From NCBI GenBank assembly GCA_965660875.1, contig CBFIBQ010000014.1:16922-80921 (forward strand): a stretch of 64,000 nucleotides of DNA, read 5' to 3'. Source of the stretch: UBA6770 sp965660875 (GTDB lineage: Bacteria > Bacteroidota > Bacteroidia > Flavobacteriales_G > Salibacteraceae). A program made the position numbers and the translations under genes. Below are positions 1 to 9,013 of this stretch, piece after piece. The number at the start of each line of letters is the position of its first letter. Position 1 is the first letter of the stretch. The notes beneath the pieces were generated by a model, which was given only the letters and a program-made list of their open reading frames with translations, did not search any database and was not told the origin of the DNA.

Positions 1-469
1 GCCTATATTATTTCTTACGGCAAAAAGTATGCTTGCAGATAAGGTCGAGGGTTTTCAAATTGGTGCCGACGATTATTTAACCAAGCCTTTTGCTTTTGAA
101 GAGTTGCTGGCTCGAATCAACGCCATTTTAAAACGATCAAATCAGAAAGATTCGAAACGTGATAAGGGAGAAGAAACATTTGAAATAGGTCAGAGTACTT
201 TCGATTATAAAAACTTGAAACTGGAAGCAAATGGAACTACTTCAGATTTAACAGTTAAAGAAGCAGAGTTATTGCGCTTGCTATTTATCCATAAGGAAAA
301 TGTGTTGGAACGTGAATTGGCATTAAAACTTGTTTGGGGTACGAGCGACTATTTTAACGGTAGAAGTATGGACGTATTCATAAGTCGATTGAGGAAGTAT
401 CTAAAAACAGATAGCTCCGTCAAAATAGAAAATGTTCATGGTTTGGGTTTTAGACTGACACATATTTAG
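1..469 (+). CDS. OmpR-family response regulator, C-terminal part (5' truncated)
   Basis: The frame is open from the window edge, so this is the tail of a longer gene. The first residues, PILFLTAK, are the end of receiver strand beta-4 with its conserved Thr. They are followed by GADDYLTKPF, whose Lys is the invariant receiver lysine. The phosphoacceptor Asp lies outside the window. After a linker comes a winged-helix Trans_reg_C domain (LTVKEAELLRLL, then RSMDVFISRLRKYL and a closing VHGLGFRL). It is therefore a DNA-binding response regulator of the OmpR/PhoB type. Its sensor kinase is probably upstream, outside the window. The target genes cannot be told from this sequence. Confidence 0.93.
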   Translation, partial: PILFLTAKSMLADKVEGFQIGADDYLTKPFAFEELLARINAILKRSNQKDSKRDKGEETFEIGQSTFDYKNLKLEANGTTSDLTVKEAELLRLLFIHKENVLERELALKLVWGTSDYFNGRSMDVFISRLRKYLKTDSSVKIENVHGLGFRLTHI

Positions 470-483
470 TTCTTTAAGCGGCG

Positions 484-513
484 TTGCAAGGCACGTCGAT
501 TCTACTATATTTG
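484..513 (+). promoter_or_regulatory. Bacteroidota-type promoter for the potassium channel gene
   Basis: TTG at about 484-486 and TATATTTG at about 506-513 are 19 bases apart. This fits the known TTG/TTTG -33 and TAnnTTTG -7 consensus of Bacteroidota housekeeping promoters. The -7 box ends only four bases before the ATG at 518, so the transcript would have almost no leader. Confidence 0.55.
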
Positions 514-517
514 AAAT

Positions 518-1465
518 ATGTCAGAATCGTACATAAGCGATCCAGGTTTAGGCGAAAAATACGACAAGCAAACGCAGCGTATTATTAACCCCGACGGAAG
601 CTTCAACATTTACAGAGAAGGTATTGGGCCGGCCATAAGACACCTGTATCAATATTTCTTGAATATCAGCTGGTTGAAGTTTATTTCTATTCTTCTTGTT
701 GCGTATTTAGTTACCAATGCAGTATTTGCCTTTTCCTATATGTTGGTGGGAGTTGAAGGTATACAAGGTTACCGTACACACAAGTTTGGAAGTGACTTTT
801 TAACGGCCTTGTTTTTTAGCTTTCAAACCTTTACTACTGTTGGCTATGGGGGATTGGCTCCAGTTGGAATTGGTGTGAATATTGTCGCTTCATTTCAAGC
901 TTTAGTAGGATTTATGAGTTTTTCCATTGCTACCGGCGTACTTTTTGGACGTTTCTCGCAACCAAAAGCCATGATTTTATTCAGTGATAATATTTTATTA
1001 AGTCCACACAAGAATGGCTATGCTTTAATGTTTAGGGCTGTGAACATGCGCGATAATGTACTTATGGAAATGGAAGCCAAACTACTTTTAGCAACTACCA
1101 AGGAAGTTAATGGGGAGTTTCGACGATCATACAGCCGCCTATATTTGGATATTTCTACCATTGATTTTTTTCCGTTGAATTGGACCATAGTGCACCCGAT
1201 AGATGACGATAGTCCTTTTCAAGGGAAGTCGGCTTCCGAAATAATGAAACTAAATCCAGAAGTACTCGTTTTGCTCAAAGGATTTGACGATACGTTTAGT
1301 CAAACAGTTCACGCTAGATTTTCATACACTCGAGACGACATTGTTTTTAACGCTAAATTCAAACCTGCTTACACAACATACAGGGATGGCTCTACTCACG
1401 TGAACGTAAATGATATTCACGGTTACGAAAAACTAAAAGAACGAATAAGATACCAACCCAAATAA
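518..1465 (+). CDS. Inward-rectifier potassium channel (KirBac-like)
   Basis: This 315-residue protein is a prokaryotic Kir channel. The N-terminal stretch DPGLGEKYDKQTQRIINPDG (residues 8-27) is the typical segment before the slide helix. TM1 spans about 52-76, a pore helix follows, and the selectivity filter TVGYG sits at 107-111. TM2 spans about 117-144. The remaining ~170 residues form the immunoglobulin-like cytoplasmic gating domain. The expected role is K+ conduction across the inner membrane as a tetramer. The ATG at 518 is supported because the family-typical N-terminus begins there. It follows the response regulator by 48 bases and has its own promoter. Confidence 0.93.
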   Translation: MSESYISDPGLGEKYDKQTQRIINPDGSFNIYREGIGPAIRHLYQYFLNISWLKFISILLVAYLVTNAVFAFSYMLVGVEGIQGYRTHKFGSDFLTALFFSFQTFTTVGYGGLAPVGIGVNIVASFQALVGFMSFSIATGVLFGRFSQPKAMILFSDNILLSPHKNGYALMFRAVNMRDNVLMEMEAKLLLATTKEVNGEFRRSYSRLYLDISTIDFFPLNWTIVHPIDDDSPFQGKSASEIMKLNPEVLVLLKGFDDTFSQTVHARFSYTRDDIVFNAKFKPAYTTYRDGSTHVNVNDIHGYEKLKERIRYQPK

Positions 1466-1497
1466 TTTTTTAGGGTATTCATTTTAAACTAAACATA

Positions 1498-4200
1498 TTG
1501 AGATTCAAATTATTTTGTTCGTTGACTTGCGCAACTGTTGTTATTGCTGGTACACTTTTTTTTGGCTCTAATTTTATCGAAAAACACCCTCAAAGCACTG
1601 CAGAAAAGCCCAATGCAGAATGGTGGAAAGTACAACTACAGGATCCTAGAACAGGTGAAATCCCCAAGAATGTTAGGGCTACTGACCTCGATTATGCTTC
1701 TACATTTTTTCCTCTTGGCAATAGACAAGAACAGCTCGATTGGAAGAGCATAGGTCCATATAACATTGGAGGTAGAACACGTGCTTTAGCGTTCGATAGG
1801 CGTGACCCAAAAACTATCATGGCAGGGTCGGCCTCAGGGGGTATTTTTAAAAGTACTGACCAGGGCCTTTCATGGAAAAAGGTAACCACACACGAACATA
1901 ATGTTTCGATTAGCTGGATTGAGCAAGACCCACGAGCAGGGAAAGCTAATTTTTGGTATGCCAGCACGGGCGAGGCTACTGGTAGTTCACAAGGAGCTCC
2001 CAATTTTTCGGCCCACTTTGGCGGAGACGGTGTGTTGGTTTCCGAAGATAACGGGGATACATGGAATCGGCTGGGAAGTTTCATAAATGATTCACCCCAG
2101 CGTATAGATTCCTTAGACCAAACTTGGAAAATAGTAGTCGATAATCAATCTTCGTCAACGGTTTTACTTTTAGCCACTACAAACGGGATTTACCGGAGTG
2201 AAGATATGGGAGTCAATTGGTTAAATGTTTCAGGAAACCGTCAAGGTGGACAGCAAATTGACTTGGTGCAAACAACAGAGGGTAATTGGTATGCTTGTAT
2301 AAGTCGTGGTTTTGGCAATAGTGGTTTATTTCGGTCAACAGACGGCAAGAATTTTAAATTGATTCATTCCTTGGTACCCAATTTGGGAAGAAGTATAATT
2401 GGATTGAATCACCAGAATGAGGATGCACTGTATGTACTTTGTGTTACTCCAGGAAGCGGTTTACAAAGTGAGTTCTTAGGACGTACCGCCCAACATTCGC
2501 TTTTTAAATATCATTATAAATCCGGCGATGGTAGTGGAATGGGTGGGAGATTGGTGAACTTATCAAATAACCTTCCACATGGCGCTTGGCCCTTTGATGA
2601 TTACTATGCTCAAGGTGGATACTGCATGGATATTAAAGTTTCACCATTTGACAGTAACCTTGTTGCCATTGGAGGTGTAAATTTAAACATCAGCCATACC
2701 GGTTTTATGCAGTCAAACGATTCAAAATTTGCAGGAGGCTATTATCATAAAGTAGATACACCGTTTTACGAAATATACCCTAATCACCATCCCGACCTAC
2801 AAACAATAGTTTTTCACCCAACGGATAAAAATGTACTGATGACGGGTTCGGACGGAGGTGTGCACTTAACACGAGATGTTTATGCCAATAATGTGGTTTG
2901 GGAATCTCTAAATAATGGATACGTTACCACCCAGTTTTACACTTTATCGGTGGATAAAAAAATTGGATCTCATAGGGTAATCGGAGGGTTGCAAGATAAC
3001 GGCACGCTTTATTACCTTGGAGACGAAAAACATCAGTGGACTATGCCCGTTGATTACGACGGCGCCTACTGCCATTTTCTAAATTATTCGCCATTTTTTT
3101 TAGCTGCAAAACAACAAGCTGGATTATTTAAAGTTGCTGTTAATTCTCTCGGTAAACGCATTGGGTTTGCTCGAATTGATCCAGCGGGACCGAATAACTA
3201 TTTATTTATAAACCCCTATACCATTGACCCAAATGATAACCGTATTCTGTTTCTTCCAAATGGAAACAAGCTTTGGCGGTGTAAGGATTTGAGTAAATTT
3301 CCATTAGATAATAAATTTAAAAAACAAGCGACCAACTGGGACAATATTGACATTCCGGGTTTATCCGGTATTATTAGTGCGGTAAGCGCAAGCAACAACC
3401 CAGCGAATATTTTATATGTGGGTACTAGTTCCAGTGAACTGTACAGAGTAGATTCTGCCAATAATCAATACAGCGTTCGGAATATAAATATCCCCAATGC
3501 AGTAGGCTTTATTGCTTCAATTGACAGCGACCCAAATGATGCCAATAAGGTGGTTGTAGTGTTTTCAAACTATAATGTTTACAGCGTTTTTTTCTCAGAA
3601 AATGGAGGAGAATCATGGAGTAATGTTTCGGGAAACCTCGAGGGAGAAATTCAACCTGGCGTACCTGCAAGTCTAGCTCAAGTTAATAACGGCCCTTCTT
3701 GTCGCGTGGCAAAATTTATTGAACTAAAGGACAAGAATTGGTTGCTAGTTGGTACAAGTATTGGTTTGTTTGGAACTTTAAAGCTAGACTCAATGGAAAC
3801 TAAGTGGGAACGAGTGGGTGAAACTTCGATTGGTACAAATGTGGTGACCGCTATTGATTATCGGCCCATTGATGGTTATTTGGGGGTGGCAACTCACGGT
3901 TCTGGTGTATTCACGGCGGTTCTGACCGATTCTAAATTCATAGTTGGCTTCAGTGAAAATGAAAGCAAAGCACTTAAAGTATACCCCAATCCATGTGCAT
4001 CTTTGTTGCATTTGGAATTTGATTTCCAGGCAGTTGAGTCAGTAAAGGTTTACAATAGCTCTGGAGTGGAGCAAAGTATTGAATGGAAACAGCTGGCTCA
4101 AGGAATGTCGGCAGATGTAGCGGCGTTGAAAGTGGGAAGCTATCTAATACACATAAAAAACCAAGGTAAACCTTATATTCGTCGTTTCATAAAAATGTAA
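1498..4200 (+). CDS. Secreted BNR/WD40-type beta-propeller protein with T9SS sorting domain
   Basis: The 900-residue product starts at a TTG codon; no ATG precedes its N-terminal hydrophobic segment (about residues 1-25), which acts as signal peptide. From about residue 80 it carries repeats of the sialidase/BNR type, for example SGGIFKSTDQGLSWKKV and FFSENGGESWSNVSGNL, as in VPS10/sortilin-like propellers. The last ~75 residues, starting KVYPNP and ending YIRRFIKM, are a type A T9SS sorting domain, so the protein should be secreted and attached to the surface. It is a tandem paralogue of the gene at 4635, sharing the SIGPYNIGGRTRA-type block and the late SNYN-YSVFFS block. Automatic annotation may call it a glycosyl hydrolase, but no catalytic residues can be assigned here. 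Confidence 0.85.
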   Translation: MRFKLFCSLTCATVVIAGTLFFGSNFIEKHPQSTAEKPNAEWWKVQLQDPRTGEIPKNVRATDLDYASTFFPLGNRQEQLDWKSIGPYNIGGRTRALAFDRRDPKTIMAGSASGGIFKSTDQGLSWKKVTTHEHNVSISWIEQDPRAGKANFWYASTGEATGSSQGAPNFSAHFGGDGVLVSEDNGDTWNRLGSFINDSPQRIDSLDQTWKIVVDNQSSSTVLLLATTNGIYRSEDMGVNWLNVSGNRQGGQQIDLVQTTEGNWYACISRGFGNSGLFRSTDGKNFKLIHSLVPNLGRSIIGLNHQNEDALYVLCVTPGSGLQSEFLGRTAQHSLFKYHYKSGDGSGMGGRLVNLSNNLPHGAWPFDDYYAQGGYCMDIKVSPFDSNLVAIGGVNLNISHTGFMQSNDSKFAGGYYHKVDTPFYEIYPNHHPDLQTIVFHPTDKNVLMTGSDGGVHLTRDVYANNVVWESLNNGYVTTQFYTLSVDKKIGSHRVIGGLQDNGTLYYLGDEKHQWTMPVDYDGAYCHFLNYSPFFLAAKQQAGLFKVAVNSLGKRIGFARIDPAGPNNYLFINPYTIDPNDNRILFLPNGNKLWRCKDLSKFPLDNKFKKQATNWDNIDIPGLSGIISAVSASNNPANILYVGTSSSELYRVDSANNQYSVRNINIPNAVGFIASIDSDPNDANKVVVVFSNYNVYSVFFSENGGESWSNVSGNLEGEIQPGVPASLAQVNNGPSCRVAKFIELKDKNWLLVGTSIGLFGTLKLDSMETKWERVGETSIGTNVVTAIDYRPIDGYLGVATHGSGVFTAVLTDSKFIVGFSENESKALKVYPNPCASLLHLEFDFQAVESVKVYNSSGVEQSIEWKQLAQGMSADVAALKVGSYLIHIKNQGKPYIRRFIKM

Positions 4201-4203
4201 TTC

Positions 4204-4629
4204 ATGCGTGTAATTGGTGTCCTATTTAGCACAATCTTTTTTTGCTCTTGCGCTGCGACTTCGCTTAAGAATGCTCCAGAAATCAAGGCTTCAGCTGATG
4301 AGGCTGTTGTAAAAGCAACAGTGATTGATTACAAAGAACTTCCAACAGGTAAAGCAAATTGTGGGTCCACACATTGTTTTGCTCTTGTTCAAATCGATTC
4401 GGTCATTGAAGTAGGTAAAGGATTTCCGCTATCCTTTGATGCGAAGCAACCAATTCTTGCATTTTTTAGTTTTGGATTAGACGGTGCAGACAGTACCACC
4501 CACAATGGATTAAATTATACCTTAGAAAAAATCAAGTCAAACAATAGGTTTATTTCTACCTTAAAACCCGTGGATAAGGTAGAAGGCCAACAGGTTTATC
4601 AAGTTGATTTATATAAAAAATTGAGATAG
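4204..4629 (+). CDS. Small lipoprotein of unknown function
   Basis: The 141-residue product has a short hydrophobic signal ending in FFCSCAATS, a plausible lipobox with lipidation at Cys14 or Cys16. The mature part is mostly polar and beta-rich, with one Cys pair (NCGSTHC) in the middle. No family was recognised. It starts three bases after the stop of the upstream propeller gene and ends five bases before the next paralogue. It is almost certainly co-transcribed with both and may be an outer-membrane-anchored partner of the secreted propellers (inference). Confidence 0.7.
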   Translation: MRVIGVLFSTIFFCSCAATSLKNAPEIKASADEAVVKATVIDYKELPTGKANCGSTHCFALVQIDSVIEVGKGFPLSFDAKQPILAFFSFGLDGADSTTHNGLNYTLEKIKSNNRFISTLKPVDKVEGQQVYQVDLYKKLR

Positions 4630-4634
4630 AGCTT

Positions 4635-7466
4635 ATGATCAAAAAAGGACTTTTATATGGAGGAATGGTCATTACCATGTTAATCACCGTTGTTTATTTC
4701 CAATATAACGACACGGCCAAAAATCCTAGTGCTGAAACCATAGAAAAGGATGGAAATGCCATTGCACGAGCAAAATGGATGAAATCTAGATTGGTCGACC
4801 CACAAACTGGGGAAATCCCCATTCACATGCGGATGAAAGAAATGGCCTTTTCTAAAACTTTACCAAAGGCAAATGCTCACAGTTTTTCACGGTCGGATGA
4901 TTCATTGACCTACAAGCGTCGAGGGCCACATAATGTCGGAGGAAGGACAAGGGCTTTTGCGGTAGATTTAACAAACAGTTCGACGCTTCTAGCAGGTGGA
5001 GTCTCGGGTGGTCTTTGGAGAAGTACCGATTTTGGAGCTTCTTGGAAACAGGTATCTCCCAATGACCAAGCCTTAAATATTACCTGTTTAGCGCAAGATC
5101 CCAGACCGGGCAAAAAAGATACGTGGTATATGGGAACTGGAGAAGGTAGAGGTTCTTTACAAGGGGGAGCGATTACCTTGCTTGGTAATGGTCTGTTTAA
5201 ATCGACAGATAAAGGTATTACTTGGAAATCGCTCACTTCTACGCAAATTACCGATGTTCAAACTCCAGGGGATTGGGGCATTACTTGGAAGATTGCAATT
5301 GATCCAAGTAATGTTAATCAGGATGAATTATATGTAGCTGCAAACGGAGTAATAATGAAAAGTACTGACGGCGGAACTACTTGGAAGAAAGTTCTTGGAG
5401 ACGGAAGTTCCTCTAGTGCAAATTTTGCCGATGTACTGGTTACTTCCACTGGAGTAGTATATGCGGCAATGTCGAAATCTATCAATCAATCAAATCCCGG
5501 AGTCTGGCGATCTGTTGATGGTGAGAATTGGGTGAATATAACCGGTTCTTCTTGGCCAAGTAATTATGAAAGGATCGTGTTTGATGTGTCTAAGTCTAAT
5601 GAAAACGTTTTGATGTTTTTAGCCAGAACCCCCGGTTCTGGAGCTAAAGCAGACCCTACCAGCACCAGCAATGAGTCAAGTAGTTTGTTTAAGTACACTT
5701 ACAGAAGCGGAAATGGAACTGGTGCAGGAGGAACTTGGGTGAATTATTCCAACAATATTCCCTCCGATCAAAACCCATACTACACATTTGATACCCAAGG
5801 CAACTACAATATGGTGCTTAAAATCGATCCTTTTGATAACGACATAGTGTATATAGGTTCAACCAATTTGTTTCGTTCGACGGACGGTTTTTCCACCTCT
5901 AATAACGTGGTTCAAATTGGAGGGTACAATCCCAAGATTTTAAACGATCCAAGAGAGTATCGTTATCCAAACCAACATCCAGATCAACACGAAATATTTT
6001 TTCAGCCTAATAATTCATCCGAAGCATTTACAACAACTGATGGAGGTATATCATATACCAATAATATCAAAGCCGCAGAAGTAGAATGGGAATTTAAGAA
6101 TACCGGTTATTTTACTTCGCAATTCTATACGGTTGCTATAGACCACCGTGTAAAAAATGATGTGGTGGTTGGTGGTTTACAGGATAATGGAACGCATATG
6201 ACATCAAATCAGAGTGTCAACAGAGATTGGACAGACCCGTTGCAATCTGATGGGGCATATTGTGCAGTAGAAGATGGAACCTTGTCTGATGGTTCGGGAA
6301 CGTACTATATGTCGAGTCAGTTTGGTAGAACCTATAAAATAAGAGTTGATAATACAGGAGAAGCAACAATTGCCGAGCGAATAGAACCGCAGCCGGTTAA
6401 CGGCTTCAATCGTTCTGTGAATTATTCCTTTATCAATCCATTTGAGCTGGACTATGCAGATAATAATTTTATGTACATGCTATTTAAGAATTCCGCATCA
6501 GGTCCCTCAAAAATTAAGGTTTATAAGACCCTAAAACTGCTTCCAATTAATGGAAATAACTCAGAGCGCACCGATTGGTCGGAGATAAATTTTACATTTC
6601 CCGGAACTATTACGGCAATGGTGAGTAGTAGAAGTAATCCCGCTCATAGATTGTATGTAGGTTGTTCAGAAGGGTCAACGTTTATGGTTGAAAATGCAAA
6701 TACAAACAACCCTACGGTCACCCGTTTGGCTGAAATTTCTGGAGTATTGAAAGGTAATTATGTGAGTGACTTTGCGGTACATCCAGAAGATGCTGATAAG
6801 GTACTGTTGACCTATTCAAACTATAACGCATACAGTGTATTCTATTCCAAAGACGGCGGCACTACTTGGGAGACAGTTGCGGGAAATTTAGAAGAACCGT
6901 TAGCCCCTGGGGTACCTCAACAGGCTCGTGGCTTGGGTAATGGCCCTTCAGTCAGATGTGCAGCTATTTTAGAAACCGATTCTGGTACAGCATATTTTGT
7001 AGGTACAAGTGTAGGTTTGTACGCTACCAATGAATTGAATGGAGATGAAACCGTATGGGCACAGCAGGCTCCAGACCTGATTGGTAATGCTGTGGTTGAA
7101 AAGTTTGATACAAGAGATAACGACAATTACTTGGCCATAGCAACTCACGGTAGCGGAGTATTTGGTGTTGAGGTGACAACTTCTAGCGCCATAGGAGTGG
7201 AAGAGTCTAATCACATTCAGCAGACTAAAGTGACCCTTTATCCCAATCCAGTAAAGACCGAACTAGCAGTGAGTTTATCCGGTTTTGAAGGCAAGGTGAA
7301 GGGCTATCAAGTGTATGATGCGCTCGGAAGATTGAGAAAAGAGGGGCCAATTGACGCTGCAGTTGATGTTAGATTGGATGTATCGGACTTGTCTTCGGGA
7401 ATTTATTACCTGACGCTTCAAGGCGTTGGTGTGGATGTGAGCAAAAAGTTCGTGGTAAATAATTAA
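4635..7466 (+). CDS. Secreted BNR/WD40-type beta-propeller protein with T9SS sorting domain (paralogue)
   Basis: This 943-residue protein is a diverged tandem copy of the 1498-4200 product. It has an N-terminal signal/anchor (GLLYGGMVITMLITVVYF), a shared DPQTGEIP block and a shared GPHNVGGRTRA block. Repeated BNR strands follow, such as GLWRSTDFGASWKQV, GLFKSTDKGITWKSL and VFYSKDGGTTWETVAGNL. The C-terminus, from VTLYPNPVKTEL to KKFVVNN, is a T9SS type A sorting domain. It is predicted to be a surface-attached propeller for binding or structure. The ATG at 4635 places the hydrophobic segment right at the N-terminus. Confidence 0.87.
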   Translation: MIKKGLLYGGMVITMLITVVYFQYNDTAKNPSAETIEKDGNAIARAKWMKSRLVDPQTGEIPIHMRMKEMAFSKTLPKANAHSFSRSDDSLTYKRRGPHNVGGRTRAFAVDLTNSSTLLAGGVSGGLWRSTDFGASWKQVSPNDQALNITCLAQDPRPGKKDTWYMGTGEGRGSLQGGAITLLGNGLFKSTDKGITWKSLTSTQITDVQTPGDWGITWKIAIDPSNVNQDELYVAANGVIMKSTDGGTTWKKVLGDGSSSSANFADVLVTSTGVVYAAMSKSINQSNPGVWRSVDGENWVNITGSSWPSNYERIVFDVSKSNENVLMFLARTPGSGAKADPTSTSNESSSLFKYTYRSGNGTGAGGTWVNYSNNIPSDQNPYYTFDTQGNYNMVLKIDPFDNDIVYIGSTNLFRSTDGFSTSNNVVQIGGYNPKILNDPREYRYPNQHPDQHEIFFQPNNSSEAFTTTDGGISYTNNIKAAEVEWEFKNTGYFTSQFYTVAIDHRVKNDVVVGGLQDNGTHMTSNQSVNRDWTDPLQSDGAYCAVEDGTLSDGSGTYYMSSQFGRTYKIRVDNTGEATIAERIEPQPVNGFNRSVNYSFINPFELDYADNNFMYMLFKNSASGPSKIKVYKTLKLLPINGNNSERTDWSEINFTFPGTITAMVSSRSNPAHRLYVGCSEGSTFMVENANTNNPTVTRLAEISGVLKGNYVSDFAVHPEDADKVLLTYSNYNAYSVFYSKDGGTTWETVAGNLEEPLAPGVPQQARGLGNGPSVRCAAILETDSGTAYFVGTSVGLYATNELNGDETVWAQQAPDLIGNAVVEKFDTRDNDNYLAIATHGSGVFGVEVTTSSAIGVEESNHIQQTKVTLYPNPVKTELAVSLSGFEGKVKGYQVYDALGRLRKEGPIDAAVDVRLDVSDLSSGIYYLTLQGVGVDVSKKFVVNN

Positions 7467-7508
7467 AACTCTAGTAGGGTAGTAGTCAACTAGCGATACT
7501 TTTGTAGC

Positions 7509-8270
7509 ATGTTCCACGCGGTCTCGAAATTGCTGTTCGTTTTTACTACCCCCATATTCTGGGTGACCGTATTGTTTACTGGAGCCATTTTCGCAAGAAA
7601 AGCAGCGTTAAAAAAGAAGTTCCTTGTTGCTGGATGCATCACTTTTTATTTGTTTACCAACTCATTTGTGTTTGATGAAGTTGTGGGCAAGTGGGAACCA
7701 AAAATGAATCGAGTAGAGGAAGACAAACACTATGAACTGGCAGTTGTTCTGGGTGGTTACTCCACCTTTGCTCCTGGTGTTGGGCAGGTTAACTTTAGCG
7801 AGTCTTCAGATAGGGTGCTCCAAGTTTTACCATTGTACAAAAACAAACAAGTAGAAAAGATTTTACTATCTGGTGGACCGGGCAATTTATTCGATTACAG
7901 TGAACCAGAGGCCAGCTATACGGCACATTTCTTAAAATCGATTGGAATTAAAAAGAAGGATATTTTAATTGAACCACAATCAAGAAATACCTTTCAAAAT
8001 GCGGTTCACGCCAAAAAGATAATAGACAGTTTAAGAATAGAAACACCCATCTTACTTATTACTTCAACAACGCATATGCCGAGGGCTTCGGCGTGCTTTG
8101 ATAAACAAGGTATTGTGCACGATAAATATCTAGTTGATGGCATTGTTGGGGAACGAAAATTCTATTTTGACCATCTGTTTGTTCCAAATGCCCGAGTTAT
8201 TTTTATGTGGAACGTAATAATTCACGAATGGCTCGGTTTATTAGTATATAAAGTATCGGGTTACATTTAG
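7509..8270 (+). CDS. YdcF/ElyC-like DUF218 family membrane protein
   Basis: The 253-residue product has two hydrophobic N-terminal segments (about 5-25 and 33-50) and then a DUF218 (SanA/YdcF/ElyC) domain. The signature blocks are AVVLGGYS, KILLSGGPGN, EPQSRNTFQNA and LLITSTTHMPRA. Members sit in the inner membrane and are linked in other bacteria to envelope or carrier-lipid metabolism; the exact reaction is not known. A TACTTTTG box at about 7497-7504 ends four bases before the ATG, so transcription may start almost at the start codon. The next gene begins eight bases after the stop. Confidence 0.85.
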   Translation: MFHAVSKLLFVFTTPIFWVTVLFTGAIFARKAALKKKFLVAGCITFYLFTNSFVFDEVVGKWEPKMNRVEEDKHYELAVVLGGYSTFAPGVGQVNFSESSDRVLQVLPLYKNKQVEKILLSGGPGNLFDYSEPEASYTAHFLKSIGIKKKDILIEPQSRNTFQNAVHAKKIIDSLRIETPILLITSTTHMPRASACFDKQGIVHDKYLVDGIVGERKFYFDHLFVPNARVIFMWNVIIHEWLGLLVYKVSGYI

Positions 8271-8278
8271 TATTGTTC

Positions 8279-8962
8279 ATGAAGCAGCTTTTTATATTCA
8301 TATTTCTTGTTGTACTTGGATTCTGTGGTTATGCTCAAGAGGACGAGAATATTTTGCTGGAAAATGAAATTCAGGAGGTTAAAGCAGTCCCCACTGAAAG
8401 TAATGATCTGAAGGAAAGTGAAGTAGGTGAGTTTGGTGCAGACGAGTCAGAAAAAAAGCCGAAGAAAAAAAAGGAAAAAGCAAAGAAGAAAATAAAGGGA
8501 CCATATTTAGTTGCTACCAATTCCAAATTAAAAAAATCAAGAAGCTTTTCAATTGGTGAAAAAGTGTCCTATTTGACCAAAACCGATAAGAAAATACAAA
8601 GGGGAGAAATAAAAGAAATAGAACCCGAGTACATTAAAATTGGCAAGAAGAGAATCAAAGTCAATACATTGGTAATGGTAAAAAAGAAGTTCTTTAAGAC
8701 CTTAGGTTGGAGAACGGTAGGGTTAACTCAGTTTGGAATTGGAACAGGAATAGCCGCTGTGGGTACCGGGGTTGCTATATTTTCTTTCCAACAAATTGAC
8801 CCCGACAGTCCATTAATTATTTGGGGAGCTTTTGGAACTGTGGTTGGCACTGGAATTGGGTTAGTTGGAACTCATTTAATGTTAAAAGGAGCCAAAGGTG
8901 TTTTTCAAACCTCCAAGTTGAAATCTGAAAAAGGTTGGAAGTTCTCGGTGAAAATGAAATAG
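8279..8962 (+). CDS. Secreted or membrane protein with a lysine-rich stretch, unknown function
   Basis: The ATG at 8279 is preferred over an in-frame TTG two codons upstream, giving 227 residues. A signal peptide ends at about GYAQ. An acidic stretch is followed by a very lysine-rich segment around EKKPKKKKEKAKKK (about residues 60-75). The middle resembles a small beta domain with KGPYLVATNSKLKKSRSFSIG. Two Gly/Ala/Val-rich hydrophobic segments lie at about 155-205 (GIGTGIAAVGTGVAIF and FGTVVGTGIGLVGTHLML). No family was recognised. It probably forms an operon with the YdcF-like gene. Confidence 0.65.
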   Translation: MKQLFIFIFLVVLGFCGYAQEDENILLENEIQEVKAVPTESNDLKESEVGEFGADESEKKPKKKKEKAKKKIKGPYLVATNSKLKKSRSFSIGEKVSYLTKTDKKIQRGEIKEIEPEYIKIGKKRIKVNTLVMVKKKFFKTLGWRTVGLTQFGIGTGIAAVGTGVAIFSFQQIDPDSPLIIWGAFGTVVGTGIGLVGTHLMLKGAKGVFQTSKLKSEKGWKFSVKMK

Positions 8963-8966
8963 TTGT

Positions 8967-8999
8967 TTTGAACCTTATTCAACCACAGTTGTTAATTTG
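8967..8999 (+). promoter_or_regulatory. Possible promoter of the CarH-like regulator gene
   Basis: TTTG at about 8967-8970 is followed, 22 bases later, by TAATTTG at 8993-8999. This is one base short of the TAnnTTTG consensus, and the start codon at 9014 lies 14 bases downstream. It is a reasonable but imperfect Bacteroidota promoter. Confidence 0.35.
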
Positions 9000-9013
9000 T
9001 ACAAAGAACTCCA

